A stretch of DNA of 64,000 nucleotides from Streptomyces sp. Go-475 (GCF_003330845.1 NZ_CP026121.1:5995501-6059500), one strand, 5' to 3'; positions 26,792 to 36,686 are shown, numbered from the stretch's first letter. Made by a program: numbers and translations. Notes: generated by a model from the letters alone, not told the origin.

Positions 26792-28703
26792 CCGGCAACC
26801 ATCCGCGCCGGGCGGGCGGCTGCTGGACACCGTGGACGGGCCGGCGGATCTGAGCCGTCTCGGCCTGCCGGAACTGCGCACACTCGCGCAGGAGATACGC
26901 CGGTTCCTCGTCACCGAAGTCTCGCGCACCGGTGGGCATCTGGGTCCCAACCTCGGCGTGGTGGAGCTGACGATCGCTCTGCACCGTGTGTTCGACTCCC
27001 CGCGGGACGTGCTGCTGTGGGACACCGGCCATCAGGCCTATGTCCACAAACTGCTCACCGGTCGCAAGGACTTCAGCAGACTGCGGGCCAAGGGCGGGTT
27101 GTCCGGCTATCCGTCCCGGTCCGAGTCCGAACACGACGTCATCGAGAACTCGCACGCCTCCACCGCGCTGTCGTACGCGGACGGCCTGGCCACGGCCAAC
27201 CGGCTGAGGGGATTCCACGACCGGTGCGTGGTGGCGGTGGTCGGTGACGGGGCGCTCACCGGTGGCATGGCCTGGGAGGCCCTGAACAACATCGCCGCCG
27301 CCAAGGACCGGCCGTTGGTCATCGTCGTCAACGACAACGAACGCTCCTACGCGCCCACCGTCGGTGGTCTGGCCGACCACCTGGCGACGCTGCGGACGTC
27401 GGCCGGCTATGAGGCTTTCCTGCAACGGGGCAAGGAGATCCTCACCGGCGTGCCCTTCGCCGGGCGGACGCTCTACGACGCGCTGCACGGGGCCAAGAAG
27501 GGGCTGAAGGACTTTCTCACCCCCCAGGGCCTCTTCGAGGACCTGGGGCTGAAGTACGTGGGCCCTGTCGACGGACACGACCTGGTCGCGCTGGAGACGG
27601 CTCTGCGTCGGGCCAAGGGATTCCCCGGTCCCGTGGTCGTCCACTGCCTGACCCGTAAAGGCAAGGGGTACCGGCCGGCGGAGGAGCACCAGGCCGACCG
27701 TCTTCACGCCATCGGCCCCAGGCGGGCGGCGCCACGGGCGACCGGTCCGTCGTGGACCTCGGTCTTCTCGGACGAGATCGTCAGGATCGGGGCAGAGCGG
27801 CCCGACGTGGTCGCGATCACCGCGGCGATGCGCGAGCCCGTCGGGCTGGAGGCGTTCGCGGCGGCCTTCCCGGAACGCACCTTCGACGTGGGCATCGCCG
27901 AACAGCACGCCGTCACCTGCGCGGCCGGACTGGCCGCGGGCGGGATGCACCCGGTGGTCGCCCTCTACGCCACCTTCCTCAACCGGGCCTTCGACCAGGT
28001 GCTGATGGATGTGGCCCTGCACAAGGCAGGAGTCACGTTCGTCCTCGACCGGGCCGGCGTCACCGGCAACGACGGGCCGAGCCACCACGGCATGTGGGAC
28101 ATGTCCATACTCCAGGTGGTGCCCGGCCTGCGACTGGCGGCCCCGCGTGACGGGGCCCGGCTGAGGGCCAGGCTGGCTGAGGCCGTGGCCGTTTCCGACG
28201 CTCCGACGGTCGTGCGCTACCCGAAGGGCGCCGTGCCGGACGAGGTGCCGGCCGTCGGGCATGTCGACGGCGTCGACATCCTGGCCGGCAGTGCGGAGGC
28301 GTCGGCCGACGTCCTGATCGTCTCGGTCGGAGCCATGGCCGCGACCGCTGTGCGGGTCGGCGAGGCGCTCGCCGGTGCGGGTGTCTCGGTGACGGTGGTG
28401 GACCCGGAATGGGTCCAGCCTGTCGCACCGGCCCTGACGACCGTGGCCGGCCGGCACGGCCTGGTGGCCGTGCTCGAAGACAACGTGGTCGTCGGCGGCG
28501 TGGGCTCGGTTCTCTCCCACACGCTGCGCGAGGCACATGTCAGCACTCCCGTGCTGCAGTTCGGCCTCCCGCGGTGTTTCCTTCCGCACGCGGACCGATC
28601 AGAACTGCTCGAAGAAGCCGGCCTGACACCCGACCAGATCTCCCGGTCCCTGCTGGACTCGGTGACCAGGTGTGGGCTGCTTGACGACCGGAGGGCCTCG
28701 TGA
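26772..28703 (+). CDS. dxs: 1-deoxy-D-xylulose-5-phosphate synthase
   Basis: First enzyme of the MEP isoprenoid pathway: joins pyruvate and glyceraldehyde 3-phosphate using thiamine diphosphate. It has the N-terminal [18 protein letters not shown] and [15 protein letters not shown], the ThDP motif [16 protein letters not shown] near residue 157 (GDG...NN), the catalytic Glu region [18 protein letters not shown] near 375, and [18 protein letters not shown] near 420. 643 residues, full length. TTG 26772 is chosen for the GGAGGT about 5 bases upstream. Being inside a biosynthetic operon, it is presumably a second copy that lifts the rate-limiting step. Confidence 0.96.
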   Translation: MDSNSSDRQPSAPGGRLLDTVDGPADLSRLGLPELRTLAQEIRRFLVTEVSRTGGHLGPNLGVVELTIALHRVFDSPRDVLLWDTGHQAYVHKLLTGRKDFSRLRAKGGLSGYPSRSESEHDVIENSHASTALSYADGLATANRLRGFHDRCVVAVVGDGALTGGMAWEALNNIAAAKDRPLVIVVNDNERSYAPTVGGLADHLATLRTSAGYEAFLQRGKEILTGVPFAGRTLYDALHGAKKGLKDFLTPQGLFEDLGLKYVGPVDGHDLVALETALRRAKGFPGPVVVHCLTRKGKGYRPAEEHQADRLHAIGPRRAAPRATGPSWTSVFSDEIVRIGAERPDVVAITAAMREPVGLEAFAAAFPERTFDVGIAEQHAVTCAAGLAAGGMHPVVALYATFLNRAFDQVLMDVALHKAGVTFVLDRAGVTGNDGPSHHGMWDMSILQVVPGLRLAAPRDGARLRARLAEAVAVSDAPTVVRYPKGAVPDEVPAVGHVDGVDILAGSAEASADVLIVSVGAMAATAVRVGEALAGAGVSVTVVDPEWVQPVAPALTTVAGRHGLVAVLEDNVVVGGVGSVLSHTLREAHVSTPVLQFGLPRCFLPHADRSELLEEAGLTPDQISRSLLDSVTRCGLLDDRRAS

Positions 28704-29854
28704 CCTCGATCGCTCTGGGAATGCCGTCCGTTCCGCTGAAACTGGCGCAGCGCCGCAAGAGCCGGCGGATCCAGGTAGGGAAGGTCGCGGTGGGTGGTGA
28801 CGCGCCGGTGTCGGTGCAGTCGATGACCACGACGGTGACCGCGGATGTGGGTGCGACGCTGCGGCAGATCGCGGAACTGACCGCGTCGGGCTGCGAGATC
28901 GTGCGGGTCGCCTGCCCGTCGCAGGACGACGCGGACGCGTTGCCGGAGATCGCGCGCAAGTCGCAGATCCCGGTGATCGCCGACATTCACTTCCAGCCGA
29001 AGTACGTGTTCGCCGCGATCGACGCGGGGTGTGCGGCGGTACGGGTGAATCCGGGGAACATCCGGCAGTTCGACGACAAGGTGAAGGAGATCTCCAGGGC
29101 GGCGTCGGCGGCGGGGGTGCCGATCCGGATCGGAGTGAACGCCGGGTCGCTGGACAAGCGGCTGCTGGCGAAGTACGGCCGGGCCACGCCGGAGGCGCTG
29201 GTGGAGTCGGCGTTGTGGGAGTGCTCGCTGTTCGAGGAGCACGGGTTCACCCAGCTCAAGATCTCGGTGAAGCACCACGATCCGGTGGTGATGGTGAACG
29301 CGTACCGGCTGCTGGCGGAGCGATGTGACTATCCGCTGCATCTGGGGGTGACGGAGGCGGGTCCGGCGTTCCAGGGGACGATCAAGTCGGCGGTGGCGTT
29401 CGGTGCGCTGCTGTCGGAGGGGATCGGGGACACGATCCGGGTGTCGTTGTCGGCTCCTCCGGCGGAGGAGGTGAAGGTCGGCATTCAGATTCTGGAGTCG
29501 CTGGGGTTGCGGCAGCGGCGGCTGGAGATCGTGTCGTGTCCGTCGTGCGGTCGGGCACAGGTGGACGTCTACAAGCTGGCCGATGAGGTGACGGCGGGCT
29601 TGGAGGGCATGGAGGTGCCGCTGCGGGTGGCGGTGATGGGCTGTGTGGTCAACGGTCCTGGCGAGGCTCGGGAGGCCGATCTGGGAGTGGCGTCGGGCAA
29701 CGGCAAGGGACAGATCTTCGTCAAGGGCGAGGTGATCAAGACGGTCCCGGAGTCGAAGATCGTGGAGACGCTGATCGGGGAGGCGATGAAGATCGCCGAG
29801 CGGATGGAGGCCGACGGCGTCCCGTCCGGACGACCGAGGGTCGACGTCGGCTGA
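28700..29854 (+). CDS. ispG: 4-hydroxy-3-methylbut-2-en-1-yl diphosphate synthase
   Basis: Penultimate MEP-pathway enzyme, converts MEcPP to HMBPP with a [4Fe-4S] cluster. TIM-barrel part with [13 protein letters not shown] near residue 36 and [15 protein letters not shown]; cluster cysteines in [11 protein letters not shown] near 278 and [14 protein letters not shown] near 312 with the Glu ligand. 384 residues, standard two-domain bacterial form. GTG 28700 overlaps the dxs stop by four bases. Codon use in the second half shows more G-ending and mixed third positions (gtg, tcg, ggg runs) than neighbouring genes, which may reflect a different origin. A hairpin follows the stop. Confidence 0.96.
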   Translation: MTSIALGMPSVPLKLAQRRKSRRIQVGKVAVGGDAPVSVQSMTTTVTADVGATLRQIAELTASGCEIVRVACPSQDDADALPEIARKSQIPVIADIHFQPKYVFAAIDAGCAAVRVNPGNIRQFDDKVKEISRAASAAGVPIRIGVNAGSLDKRLLAKYGRATPEALVESALWECSLFEEHGFTQLKISVKHHDPVVMVNAYRLLAERCDYPLHLGVTEAGPAFQGTIKSAVAFGALLSEGIGDTIRVSLSAPPAEEVKVGIQILESLGLRQRRLEIVSCPSCGRAQVDVYKLADEVTAGLEGMEVPLRVAVMGCVVNGPGEAREADLGVASGNGKGQIFVKGEVIKTVPESKIVETLIGEAMKIAERMEADGVPSGRPRVDVG

Positions 29855-29875
29855 GGCGGGCCCGCCTCCGTTTAC

Positions 29876-29908
29876 CGCCATCGCCCCCGCGTCCCGGCGG
29901 CGATGGCG
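29876..29908 (+). terminator. Hairpin after ispG
   Basis: Perfect 10-bp stem CGCCATCGCC / GGCGATGGCG with a 13-base loop, 21 bases after the ispG stop. It closes the nine-gene rightward operon. The rest of the 29855-30290 gap holds the promoter of the regulator gene. Confidence 0.72.
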
Positions 29909-30096
29909 CCCTGGCCACGATGGCCACCGGCCCCTTCCGGCAACCGCTCACAAGAAGGCGGTGCCCGTGTCAAGCCTCCGTTTTCCCCCGGCGGTGGCCA
30001 CGGTCCGTGGGCCCTGTGGTGAGGATGGTGCGTGCGACGGGTGAAGGGACCGCCACTTCGCGGCCCCGCCGTCACGTGTCATGGAGAATCAAGGCG

Positions 30097-30126
30097 TTGA
30101 CGGAAACTTTACCCGCTGAGTACGGT
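30097..30126 (+). promoter_or_regulatory. Candidate promoter of the LuxR/STAND regulator
   Basis: TTGACG, 18-base spacer, TACGGT: a good match to the streptomycete vegetative (HrdB) consensus, ending 164 bases before the ATG. Just upstream of the ribosome site, at about 30228, lies TACCTGACAGGGG, which resembles the AACCTG elements of the divergent region at 20892 and 20926 and could be an autoregulatory site. Confidence 0.5.
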
Positions 30127-30290
30127 TGCTGCCGCGTCATTGACGGGGCCGCGGAGAGCTCGCGGGAGCAAAATCGGCGTCTCCTGTGCAGAACAGCTGG
30201 GTTTCAGGGCTGCGGGACAGCCCGCCTTACCTGACAGGGGCACGATAATCAAGCTGCCTTAGCGCAATTTACTTCTTGGGGGAGAGGTTT

Positions 30291-32660
30291 ATGCGTCGTC
30301 CGTCCGACCCGAATCGATCACCGAATGCCACCGGGTCTCCGGCGGAACGCGTTCGCAGAACGGTTCTCCGAGCCGGGAATCGGACCTTCGGCCGCGCTGC
30401 GGAGCTCAAGTCGATCAGGGCCGCCCTGACAGAACCGACCACGCGGCTCCTCACACTCACCGGCCCCGCCGGGGTCGGGAAGAGCCGGCTGGCTCTTGAG
30501 GCGGCGGGCCTCGTCCAGTCGGCCTTCCGTGACGGGGCAGTGCTGATCAACCTGTCCGAGACCCACACCGCCGAGGAAGCATGGCACCAGATCGGGCGCG
30601 CGCTCGGCTGCGACGGCCCGGTCACCGCGCAGGACTTGGCCGCGGTCGTCGCGGACCAGGAGATCCTGCTCATCCTGGACGACTGCGATCTGCTTGCCTC
30701 CGAACTGTCCCTGGGGATCGCCGAGTTGCTCGCCACCTGCCCCGGACTGCGGATCACCGCGACCAGCCGTACGCCCATCGACATCTACGCCGAGCATCTG
30801 TTCCTCGTGCAACCGCTGCGGGTGGCCTCGGACAGCGACACGGACTCCGACGGTAAGTCCCCTGCCGTGCAGCTCTTCGAGGACCGGCTCAGGGAGCAGT
30901 ACTGCGACAATGCCGTCCTCGACTGCGACCTGGACGTCATCGCGGAGATCTGCGCATTGCTCGACGGGTTACCCCTGGCCATAGAGCTCACCGCCCGCAG
31001 CATCGGCACACTCACCTTGCACTCCGCTCTCGACCAACTGCGCCAGGGCAACCTGACGCCTCCCTCCAGCCGACTGCACGACACGTCGGTCAGGCAACGG
31101 TCCATGGAGGACGCGCTCTCCTGGACGGACGGCAAGCTCGGTCCTGAGGAGAGAGAGCTCATCCAGCGGCTGTCCTGCTGTGAGGCACCCTTCGACTTGG
31201 ACACCGCCGAGTACCTCGGTGGGCTCTCCCGGCCGCAAACCCTTCGCCTGTTGGACGAGCTGGTCCACAAGGGCCTGCTGCTGTTCGGACAGGACGAAAC
31301 CGGTGAACCCCTGTTCCGAGTGCTCTCGGCCACCAGGAGTTTCTACCGCAGGCAGCTGTCGGCGGACAGGACCCGCGCCGCCGACGCGCGAGCCCGCCAC
31401 GCCCGCCGCGTGACGGCGCCGGACAACTGGAAGCCGCTCGCCGAACTGTCCCTCGACCAGATCAACGCCGACACCGAACGCCGCGTCGAGGACGTGCGCA
31501 CCGCCCTGCTGCCGCTGCGGGCTCTGGGGGAGCACCTGCGACTTGTCGAGGTCGTCCTCGCTCTCGAGAACATATGGATCGCCCAGGGCCGCCTGCCCGA
31601 GATGGCGGATCATCTGGAGCGGTCAGTCGAGGCGCTCGGGGCGGACGGCGGCCACGGCGACATCGGCCACCTGCTGTGCCGTGCCCTGGAGACCGCGGGA
31701 CGCTGGCGGGCCGAGAACGGTCAACTCCAACTGGCCGAGCGCGCCTGGAAGTCCGTGACGGCGCTGTACGAGGAGCGCGGCGACCGGATCGGACGTGCCC
31801 GGACCGCCGGTCATCTGGGGGATCTGGCCCGCCGGAGGGGTCACCACGCCGAAGCCGGAGAGCAGCTCACCTCAGCCGCCGGCGAGCTGTCGGAACTCGG
31901 CGACGAACGCGGCCTCGCGCTGGTCCGGCGCTACAAGGCCCTGCTCGCCCACGACCAGGGAGCCCCGGACGCGGAGAACGACTTGCGCTCGGCCATCGCT
32001 TCCTTCCGTTCGCTGGGCGAACAGCGTGAGCTGGCGCTGTCGTTCCTGGCGCTGTCGCGGCTCCACCTGCTGACGGAAAAGCCCGGACGCGCCTGCCAGG
32101 AGGTGCGGTCCGCGCTGAGCTCGCTGCGGCAGCTCGGCGGTCCGGGGGATGTGGCGGCGGCGCTGGAGATCTACGGCTGCGCTCTGTACGCGCTCAACGC
32201 GCGTTGCCATGAGCACATCGCCCGCATGCTCGTGGCGGCGGACGCTCTGCGCTCGTGCCACGCGCTGCCGGCCGGTGACATCGCCGACCTGGTCGACGAC
32301 GTGGTGCGTCGTCTGCGGACCGCACTGGGCCCGGACCACTTTTCGCGGCTGCGCCGGCGGCTGCGCAGCGTCCGCACCGAAGCGCTGATGGACGACGCAC
32401 TCTCCGTGGCCGCGGACGAGACTGCGGCCACGGTGACGGAGGCGTCGCACGATTGCCTCACGCCCCGCCAGACGGAGATCGCGCTGATGGTGGCGGAAGG
32501 GATGACCAACCGTCAGATCGCCAACCGGCTCAGTCTGTCGGAGTGGACGGTCGTCAACCACCTCCGGCAGGTGATGCAGAAGCTGGAGGCGCCCTCACGC
32601 GTGCATGTGGCCCGCCACATGCAGCAGCAGCGGCACAACCAGCCGAAGGTGTCGCTCTGA
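30291..32660 (+). CDS. LuxR-family regulator with N-terminal STAND ATPase (probable cluster activator)
   Basis: 789 residues. N-terminal P-loop ATPase: Walker A GPAGVGKSR at about 58-66, Walker B LLILDDCD near 125, and ITATSRTPI sensor-like strand, as in AfsR/NB-ARC and LAL proteins. A central alpha-helical, TPR-like region (residues about 380-690) follows. The LuxR helix-turn-helix is at the C-terminus: LTPRQTEIALMVAEGMTNRQIA and LSLSEWTVVNHLRQVMQKL. There is no SARP domain. ATG 30291 has a very strong GGGGGAGAGG site. A TTA codon at 30969-30971 (codon 227) makes translation dependent on the bldA tRNA. Placed between the isoprenoid operon and the aminotransferases, it is the likely pathway-specific activator. 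Confidence 0.88.
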   Translation: MRRPSDPNRSPNATGSPAERVRRTVLRAGNRTFGRAAELKSIRAALTEPTTRLLTLTGPAGVGKSRLALEAAGLVQSAFRDGAVLINLSETHTAEEAWHQIGRALGCDGPVTAQDLAAVVADQEILLILDDCDLLASELSLGIAELLATCPGLRITATSRTPIDIYAEHLFLVQPLRVASDSDTDSDGKSPAVQLFEDRLREQYCDNAVLDCDLDVIAEICALLDGLPLAIELTARSIGTLTLHSALDQLRQGNLTPPSSRLHDTSVRQRSMEDALSWTDGKLGPEERELIQRLSCCEAPFDLDTAEYLGGLSRPQTLRLLDELVHKGLLLFGQDETGEPLFRVLSATRSFYRRQLSADRTRAADARARHARRVTAPDNWKPLAELSLDQINADTERRVEDVRTALLPLRALGEHLRLVEVVLALENIWIAQGRLPEMADHLERSVEALGADGGHGDIGHLLCRALETAGRWRAENGQLQLAERAWKSVTALYEERGDRIGRARTAGHLGDLARRRGHHAEAGEQLTSAAGELSELGDERGLALVRRYKALLAHDQGAPDAENDLRSAIASFRSLGEQRELALSFLALSRLHLLTEKPGRACQEVRSALSSLRQLGGPGDVAAALEIYGCALYALNARCHEHIARMLVAADALRSCHALPAGDIADLVDDVVRRLRTALGPDHFSRLRRRLRSVRTEALMDDALSVAADETAATVTEASHDCLTPRQTEIALMVAEGMTNRQIANRLSLSEWTVVNHLRQVMQKLEAPSRVHVARHMQQQRHNQPKVSL

Positions 32661-32714
32661 CGCCGGTGCGCGTGATCCTGCCTGGTGCTGTACCGGTCGG
32701 GTACTGATTTCTTC

Positions 32715-32729
32715 CTGCCATGGTGGCAG
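32715..32729. repeat. Inverted repeat upstream of the aminotransferase operon
   Basis: CTGCCA-TGG-TGGCAG, perfect 6-bp arms, 25 bases before the candidate -35 box at 32754. Position fits an activator site. It differs from the CACACCC dyad at 20821, so a shared regulator is not demonstrated. Confidence 0.4.
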
Positions 32730-32753
32730 TCATCTGCCTGCAAAGACTTGCCG

Positions 32754-32783
32754 TTGTCGGTCAGGACAGCACGTGCCTAACGT
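32754..32783 (+). promoter_or_regulatory. Candidate promoter of the aminotransferase/sugar dehydrogenase operon
   Basis: TTGTCG, 18-base spacer, TAACGT, ending 54 bases upstream of the DegT gene start. The -35 TTGTCG recurs in the candidate promoters at 36568 and 51755. Confidence 0.45.
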
Positions 32784-32837
32784 CGACCAGGCGTCGTCCG
32801 CAGCACCAACCCTTTCTTCCCGTGCTGAAGGAGACAG

Positions 32838-34052
32838 ATGAGCACAGCAACCGCAGGCATGACACCCGGTCGCGGAAAAACGCCGGGCGACAGCCCTGGG
32901 GGAGTCCCTTTCTTCTCCCAGGCAGCCACATTCAGGAACATGTGGCCGCTCATCAGCAGCCACGTCAATGACGTCTTCGAGCGCGGAAAGTTCTCGCACG
33001 GACGCAAGGTCGCCGAGTTCGAGCGAGCGATGGCCTCCTTCACGGGAGCCCGGCACGCCATTGCCGTGAACAGCGGGACCGACGCCCTGGTCATCCTGCT
33101 GCGCGCGGCCGGCGTCGGTCCCGGCGACGAAGTCATCGTCCCGGCCTTCACGTTCTTCGCCTCGGCTTCCGCGGTGACGATGGCCGGGGCCACCCCGGTC
33201 TTCGCGGACATCACCGATGACGGCGCGTACGCACTGGATCCCGCGTCGGTCGAAGCCGCGATCACCGAACGCACCCGGGCGGTGCTGCCCGTGCATCTCT
33301 TCTGCCAGCCGGCGGACATGGGAGCCCTGATGGACCTGGCCCGCCGCCGGGACCTGATGGTCCTGGAGGACAGCGCCGAGGCGGTGGGCATGCGCTGGGA
33401 CGGCACCCACGCAGGGCTCATCGGTTCCGGCGGCGTTCTGTCCTTCTTCCCCACGAAGACGCTCGGGGCGCTCGGCGACGCCGGGATGATCCTCACCGAC
33501 GACGACCGGACGGCCGAAGAGGCGAGCGTGTTACGGCACCACGGACGCATGGGCAGGACCATCGACCACATCGCCGGGATATCCAACCTCTCACGGGTTT
33601 CGGGCACCAACAGCAAGATGGACGACATCCAGGCGGCGGTCCTGATGGCCAAGCTGAGCCGGCTCGATGAGGACATCCGGCGGCGCAGTGTGCTCGCGGA
33701 CGCCTACACCGAGCGGCTCCGCGGCGCCGATGGCGTGCTGGCCGTGCCGCGCCTGGTTCCGCGCGCCGTACCGGTCGACCCCGTCTTCTACGTGTATCTC
33801 GTCGAAGTCGAGAGGCGGGACGAGTTGGCGGAGCATCTGGCGGGGCGCGGCATCGGCACCGAGACCTACTACCCGCGCCCGCTGCACACACAGCCGTGCT
33901 ACGCGGGGCGGCAGGCCCCCGGCTCACTCCCGCGGGCCGAGGCGGCGTGCCGGCGCACTCTGGCGCTTCCTCTGTATCCGGACCTCACCGAAGAGCAGGT
34001 GGACACGGTGTGCGCGGCCATATCGGACTTCTACGCCAGGGGGCCAAGGTGA
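32838..34052 (+). CDS. DegT/DnrJ/EryC1/StrS family aminotransferase 1
   Basis: PLP-dependent sugar aminotransferase that converts a keto sugar or keto-cyclitol to the amine, usually with Glu or Gln as donor. Family marks: VNSGTDALVILLRA near residue 78, GDEVIVPAFTFFASA, PVHLFCQPADM, VLEDSAEAVG with the PLP-ring Asp, SFFPTKTLGALGDAG with the Schiff-base Lys near 203, and a C-terminal YYPRPLHTQP. 404 residues, with a 25-residue N-terminal tail. An in-frame TTA at 33531 (codon 232) adds bldA control. It overlaps the second aminotransferase gene by four bases (GTGA). Exact substrate unknown. Confidence 0.92.
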   Translation: MSTATAGMTPGRGKTPGDSPGGVPFFSQAATFRNMWPLISSHVNDVFERGKFSHGRKVAEFERAMASFTGARHAIAVNSGTDALVILLRAAGVGPGDEVIVPAFTFFASASAVTMAGATPVFADITDDGAYALDPASVEAAITERTRAVLPVHLFCQPADMGALMDLARRRDLMVLEDSAEAVGMRWDGTHAGLIGSGGVLSFFPTKTLGALGDAGMILTDDDRTAEEASVLRHHGRMGRTIDHIAGISNLSRVSGTNSKMDDIQAAVLMAKLSRLDEDIRRRSVLADAYTERLRGADGVLAVPRLVPRAVPVDPVFYVYLVEVERRDELAEHLAGRGIGTETYYPRPLHTQPCYAGRQAPGSLPRAEAACRRTLALPLYPDLTEEQVDTVCAAISDFYARGPR

Positions 34053-35161
34053 TCCCGTTCTTCCCGCCGGATCTCTTCGAAGCCGACCGCCAGGCACTGC
34101 TCGATCTGCTCTACGACGTCGGTACGGACGAGGAACAGCGGTTCATCCTCGGCCGCCGCACAGCGGAATTCGAGGACCTGCTGTGCCGCACGACCGGCGC
34201 GGCCCACGTCATCGCGTGCTCCAGCGGCACCGGGGGACTGAACCTGGCGGTCCAGGCTCTCGGAATCGGCCCGGGCGACGAGGTCATCGTCCCGGCCTTC
34301 TGCTGCCAGCCGGTGGCCAGCTCGGTGGCGAACGCGGGGGCGACGCCGGTCTTCGCCGACGTCGATCCACACACCATGGTGATCGACCCGGACAACGTGG
34401 CAGAACTGATCACTGACAGGACCCGGGCGGTGATGCCCGCTCACATCTTCTCGATCATGGCCGACATGCCCCGCATCAACAAGGTGGCCAGGGCGCACGG
34501 CATCAAGGTCATCGAGGACGCGGCCGTCGCCCAGGGCGCCGTCCTGGACGGTGTGCCCTCCGGGCGGTGGGGGGACATCGGAGTCTTCTCGCTCTTCCAG
34601 GTCAAGTCCTTCGGCACGGTCGGCGAAGGAGGTGTGGTCCTCACCGACGACGCGACGACGGCACAGGCCGTCCGTATGCTGCGCAACCACGGCCAGGACG
34701 GCGTCCACCGCTTCCTGCACCACATGGTCGGCCAGAACAACCGGTTCGACGAGATCATCGCGGCGTTCCAGCTGCACCGGCACGACGGCTTCGCCGGGCG
34801 GCTCGAACGCAGGGCGCGGATAGCCGACTACTACTCGGAGCGGCTGGTGCCCCTGGCCGACCGCGGTGTGCTGGCGCCGCCCGCGGGGCGCAACGGGCGT
34901 TGCTACTACGTCTACGCGCTCCTGGTCGAGCAGCGCGAGGAGCTGCGTGCCTGGCTGGCCGAGAAGGGGGTCGGCACCCACGTCTACTATCCCAGGCCGC
35001 TGCCCGCGCAACCGGCCTTCAGCGCGTTCGCACCCACGGGACGGGACCTGCCAGGTGCTCGGCACGCGAGTGACCACAACCTCGCCATTCCGATCTGGCC
35101 GCATCTCACGGATGCTCAAGTCGAGTACGTCGCCGATTCGATCTGCGAATTCTTCACCTGA
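34049..35161 (+). CDS. DegT/DnrJ/EryC1/StrS family aminotransferase 2
   Basis: Second PLP-dependent sugar-type aminotransferase, 370 residues: ACSSGTGGLNLAVQAL near residue 57, GDEVIVPAFCCQPVASSVA, VIEDAAVAQGAVLDG with the PLP Asp, and SLFQVKSFGTVGEGG with the Schiff-base Lys near 188, then VYYPRPLPAQP. GTG 34049 overlaps the preceding TGA; an open N-terminal stretch from 33896 only reads through the upstream gene. Two such genes in series suggest either two amination steps or a heterodimer in which one partner is altered; both copies keep the Lys, so two activities are likelier. Confidence 0.92.
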   Translation: MIPFFPPDLFEADRQALLDLLYDVGTDEEQRFILGRRTAEFEDLLCRTTGAAHVIACSSGTGGLNLAVQALGIGPGDEVIVPAFCCQPVASSVANAGATPVFADVDPHTMVIDPDNVAELITDRTRAVMPAHIFSIMADMPRINKVARAHGIKVIEDAAVAQGAVLDGVPSGRWGDIGVFSLFQVKSFGTVGEGGVVLTDDATTAQAVRMLRNHGQDGVHRFLHHMVGQNNRFDEIIAAFQLHRHDGFAGRLERRARIADYYSERLVPLADRGVLAPPAGRNGRCYYVYALLVEQREELRAWLAEKGVGTHVYYPRPLPAQPAFSAFAPTGRDLPGARHASDHNLAIPIWPHLTDAQVEYVADSICEFFT

Positions 35162-35230
35162 TGCATCTCGCCCATCCGCTGGGGCGATCTTCCATGGTTC
35201 GGCAAGCCGCAGAAAGTACGGGGCAATTCG

Positions 35231-36493
35231 ATGGCGTCCAAAATCGTCGTGTTAGGGCAGGGCTATGTCGGCCTTCCGCTCGCCGTGGCAGCCGCGGAGC
35301 GGGGATACGAAGTCATCGGTTACGACACCGATGAGAACCGCGTGAAGAAGTTGGCGACCGGAGAGTCGTACGTCGCCGACATCGGCGCAGAGCGTCTGGC
35401 CGCGGTCCTCGCCCGGGCGACATACCGGCCTTCCGTCTCCGCCGGCGACCTCGACGGCTTCGACGTGGCGGTGATCGCCGTGCCCACGCCGATGGTCGAC
35501 GGGATTCCGGATCTCTCCTTCGTCCGAGCGGCGGGGGAGGCCCTGGGCGCGGTACTGCGCCCGGGTGCCACGGTGATCCTGGAATCGACGAGCTATCCGG
35601 GAACCACCCGGGAAGTGCTGGCTCCGCAGCTGGAGAGGCTGTCGGGACTCACCCCGGGCAGGGATTTCCACCTGGGATACAGCCCCGAGCGGATCGATCC
35701 CGGCAACGGCCGCTGGGTGTTCGAGAACACACCCAAGGTGGTGTCAGGGATCGACGAGACCTCTTTGACCAAGGTGGCGGAGTTCTACGAGTCCATCGTG
35801 GACGAGGTCGTCCGTGCGGACTCCCCGGAGGTCGCCGAGTTGGCGAAGGTCGTGGAGAACACGTTCCGCCACGTCAACATCGCGCTCGTCAACGAACTGG
35901 CCATGCACGCGGAGGGCCTTGGCATCGACGTGTGGAAGGCGCTGGACGTCGCGGCCACGAAGCCCTTCGGATACATGCCGTTCAAGCCGGGGCCGGGCGT
36001 CGGGGGACACTGCCTGCCGGTCGACCCCCTGTATCTCTCCTGGAAGGTGGAACGCACTCTGCGCAGACCCTTCCGGCTCGTGGCGCTCGCGGACGAACTG
36101 AACAACCGGATGCCCGAGTACGTCGTGTGCAGGATCGCCCGGGGCCTGGACCGGCGCGGGCAGACGATGAGCGGCTCACGCCTGTTGCTGCTCGGGCTGG
36201 CCTACAAGGCGGACACAGGGGACATCCGGGAGTCGCCGGCCCTGGACATCGCCACGTTGCTCATCAAGGAGGGAGCCACGGTCCGTGCCGTGGATCCCCA
36301 CGTCACCGAGCCGACCGACGTACCGGGGCTGGTCCGCGCCGACCTCACCACCGAGGAGATCGAGGCGGCGGACGCCGTCGTCGTCGTCACCGATCACAGT
36401 GCCTTCGATTACGACGCGATCACCGCTTCGGCGCGTTACGTCTTCGACTGCCGTCATCGGCTGACCCCCTCCGAGCGGATCGAGTCCCTGTGA
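35231..36493 (+). CDS. Nucleotide-sugar 6-dehydrogenase (UDP-glucose/GDP-mannose dehydrogenase family)
   Basis: NAD-dependent four-electron oxidation of a UDP-hexose(-NAc) to the uronic acid. Motifs: VVLGQGYVGLPLAVAAAERG at the N-terminus, VPTPMVDGIPDLSFV, ESTSYPGTTREV, YSPERIDPGN, VENTFRHVNIALVNELA, and GVGGHCLPVDPLYL with the catalytic Cys near residue 259. The sequence is of the WecC/WbpO-like class that takes N-acetylhexosamine derivatives more often than plain UDP-Glc, but the class does not fix the substrate. Codon 8 is TTA (35252-35254), so the gene is under bldA control. It starts 69 bases after the second aminotransferase gene and is probably cotranscribed. Confidence 0.92.
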   Translation: MASKIVVLGQGYVGLPLAVAAAERGYEVIGYDTDENRVKKLATGESYVADIGAERLAAVLARATYRPSVSAGDLDGFDVAVIAVPTPMVDGIPDLSFVRAAGEALGAVLRPGATVILESTSYPGTTREVLAPQLERLSGLTPGRDFHLGYSPERIDPGNGRWVFENTPKVVSGIDETSLTKVAEFYESIVDEVVRADSPEVAELAKVVENTFRHVNIALVNELAMHAEGLGIDVWKALDVAATKPFGYMPFKPGPGVGGHCLPVDPLYLSWKVERTLRRPFRLVALADELNNRMPEYVVCRIARGLDRRGQTMSGSRLLLLGLAYKADTGDIRESPALDIATLLIKEGATVRAVDPHVTEPTDVPGLVRADLTTEEIEAADAVVVVTDHSAFDYDAITASARYVFDCRHRLTPSERIESL

Positions 36494-36567
36494 GACCACG
36501 GGCGTCGGCGTACCACGTGGCTGAAGCGTGTCAGACCGTCCTCAGCCACCCGCGCACAGATTTGTCA

Positions 36568-36596
36568 TTGTCGCCGGGACCCGCCACTCCTAGCTT
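36568..36596 (+). promoter_or_regulatory. Candidate promoter of the ligase/flavoprotein genes
   Basis: TTGTCG, 17-base spacer, TAGCTT, in the 193-base gap before the adenylate-forming ligase gene, ending 90 bases upstream of its TTG start. Confidence 0.45.
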
Positions 36597-36686
36597 GTCG
36601 ATCAGGCCTGGCCGGGGCGGGGGTCCGGAACGGCGGAGCACTCGTCCCCGTGTGCCCGAGCCCGGAACTTCGCAGAGGAGAGCACG

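Noticed and set aside
33896..34048. Upstream in-frame extension of aminotransferase 2
   Set aside because: It reads within aminotransferase 1 in another frame; GTG 34049 with the four-base overlap matches the family start.
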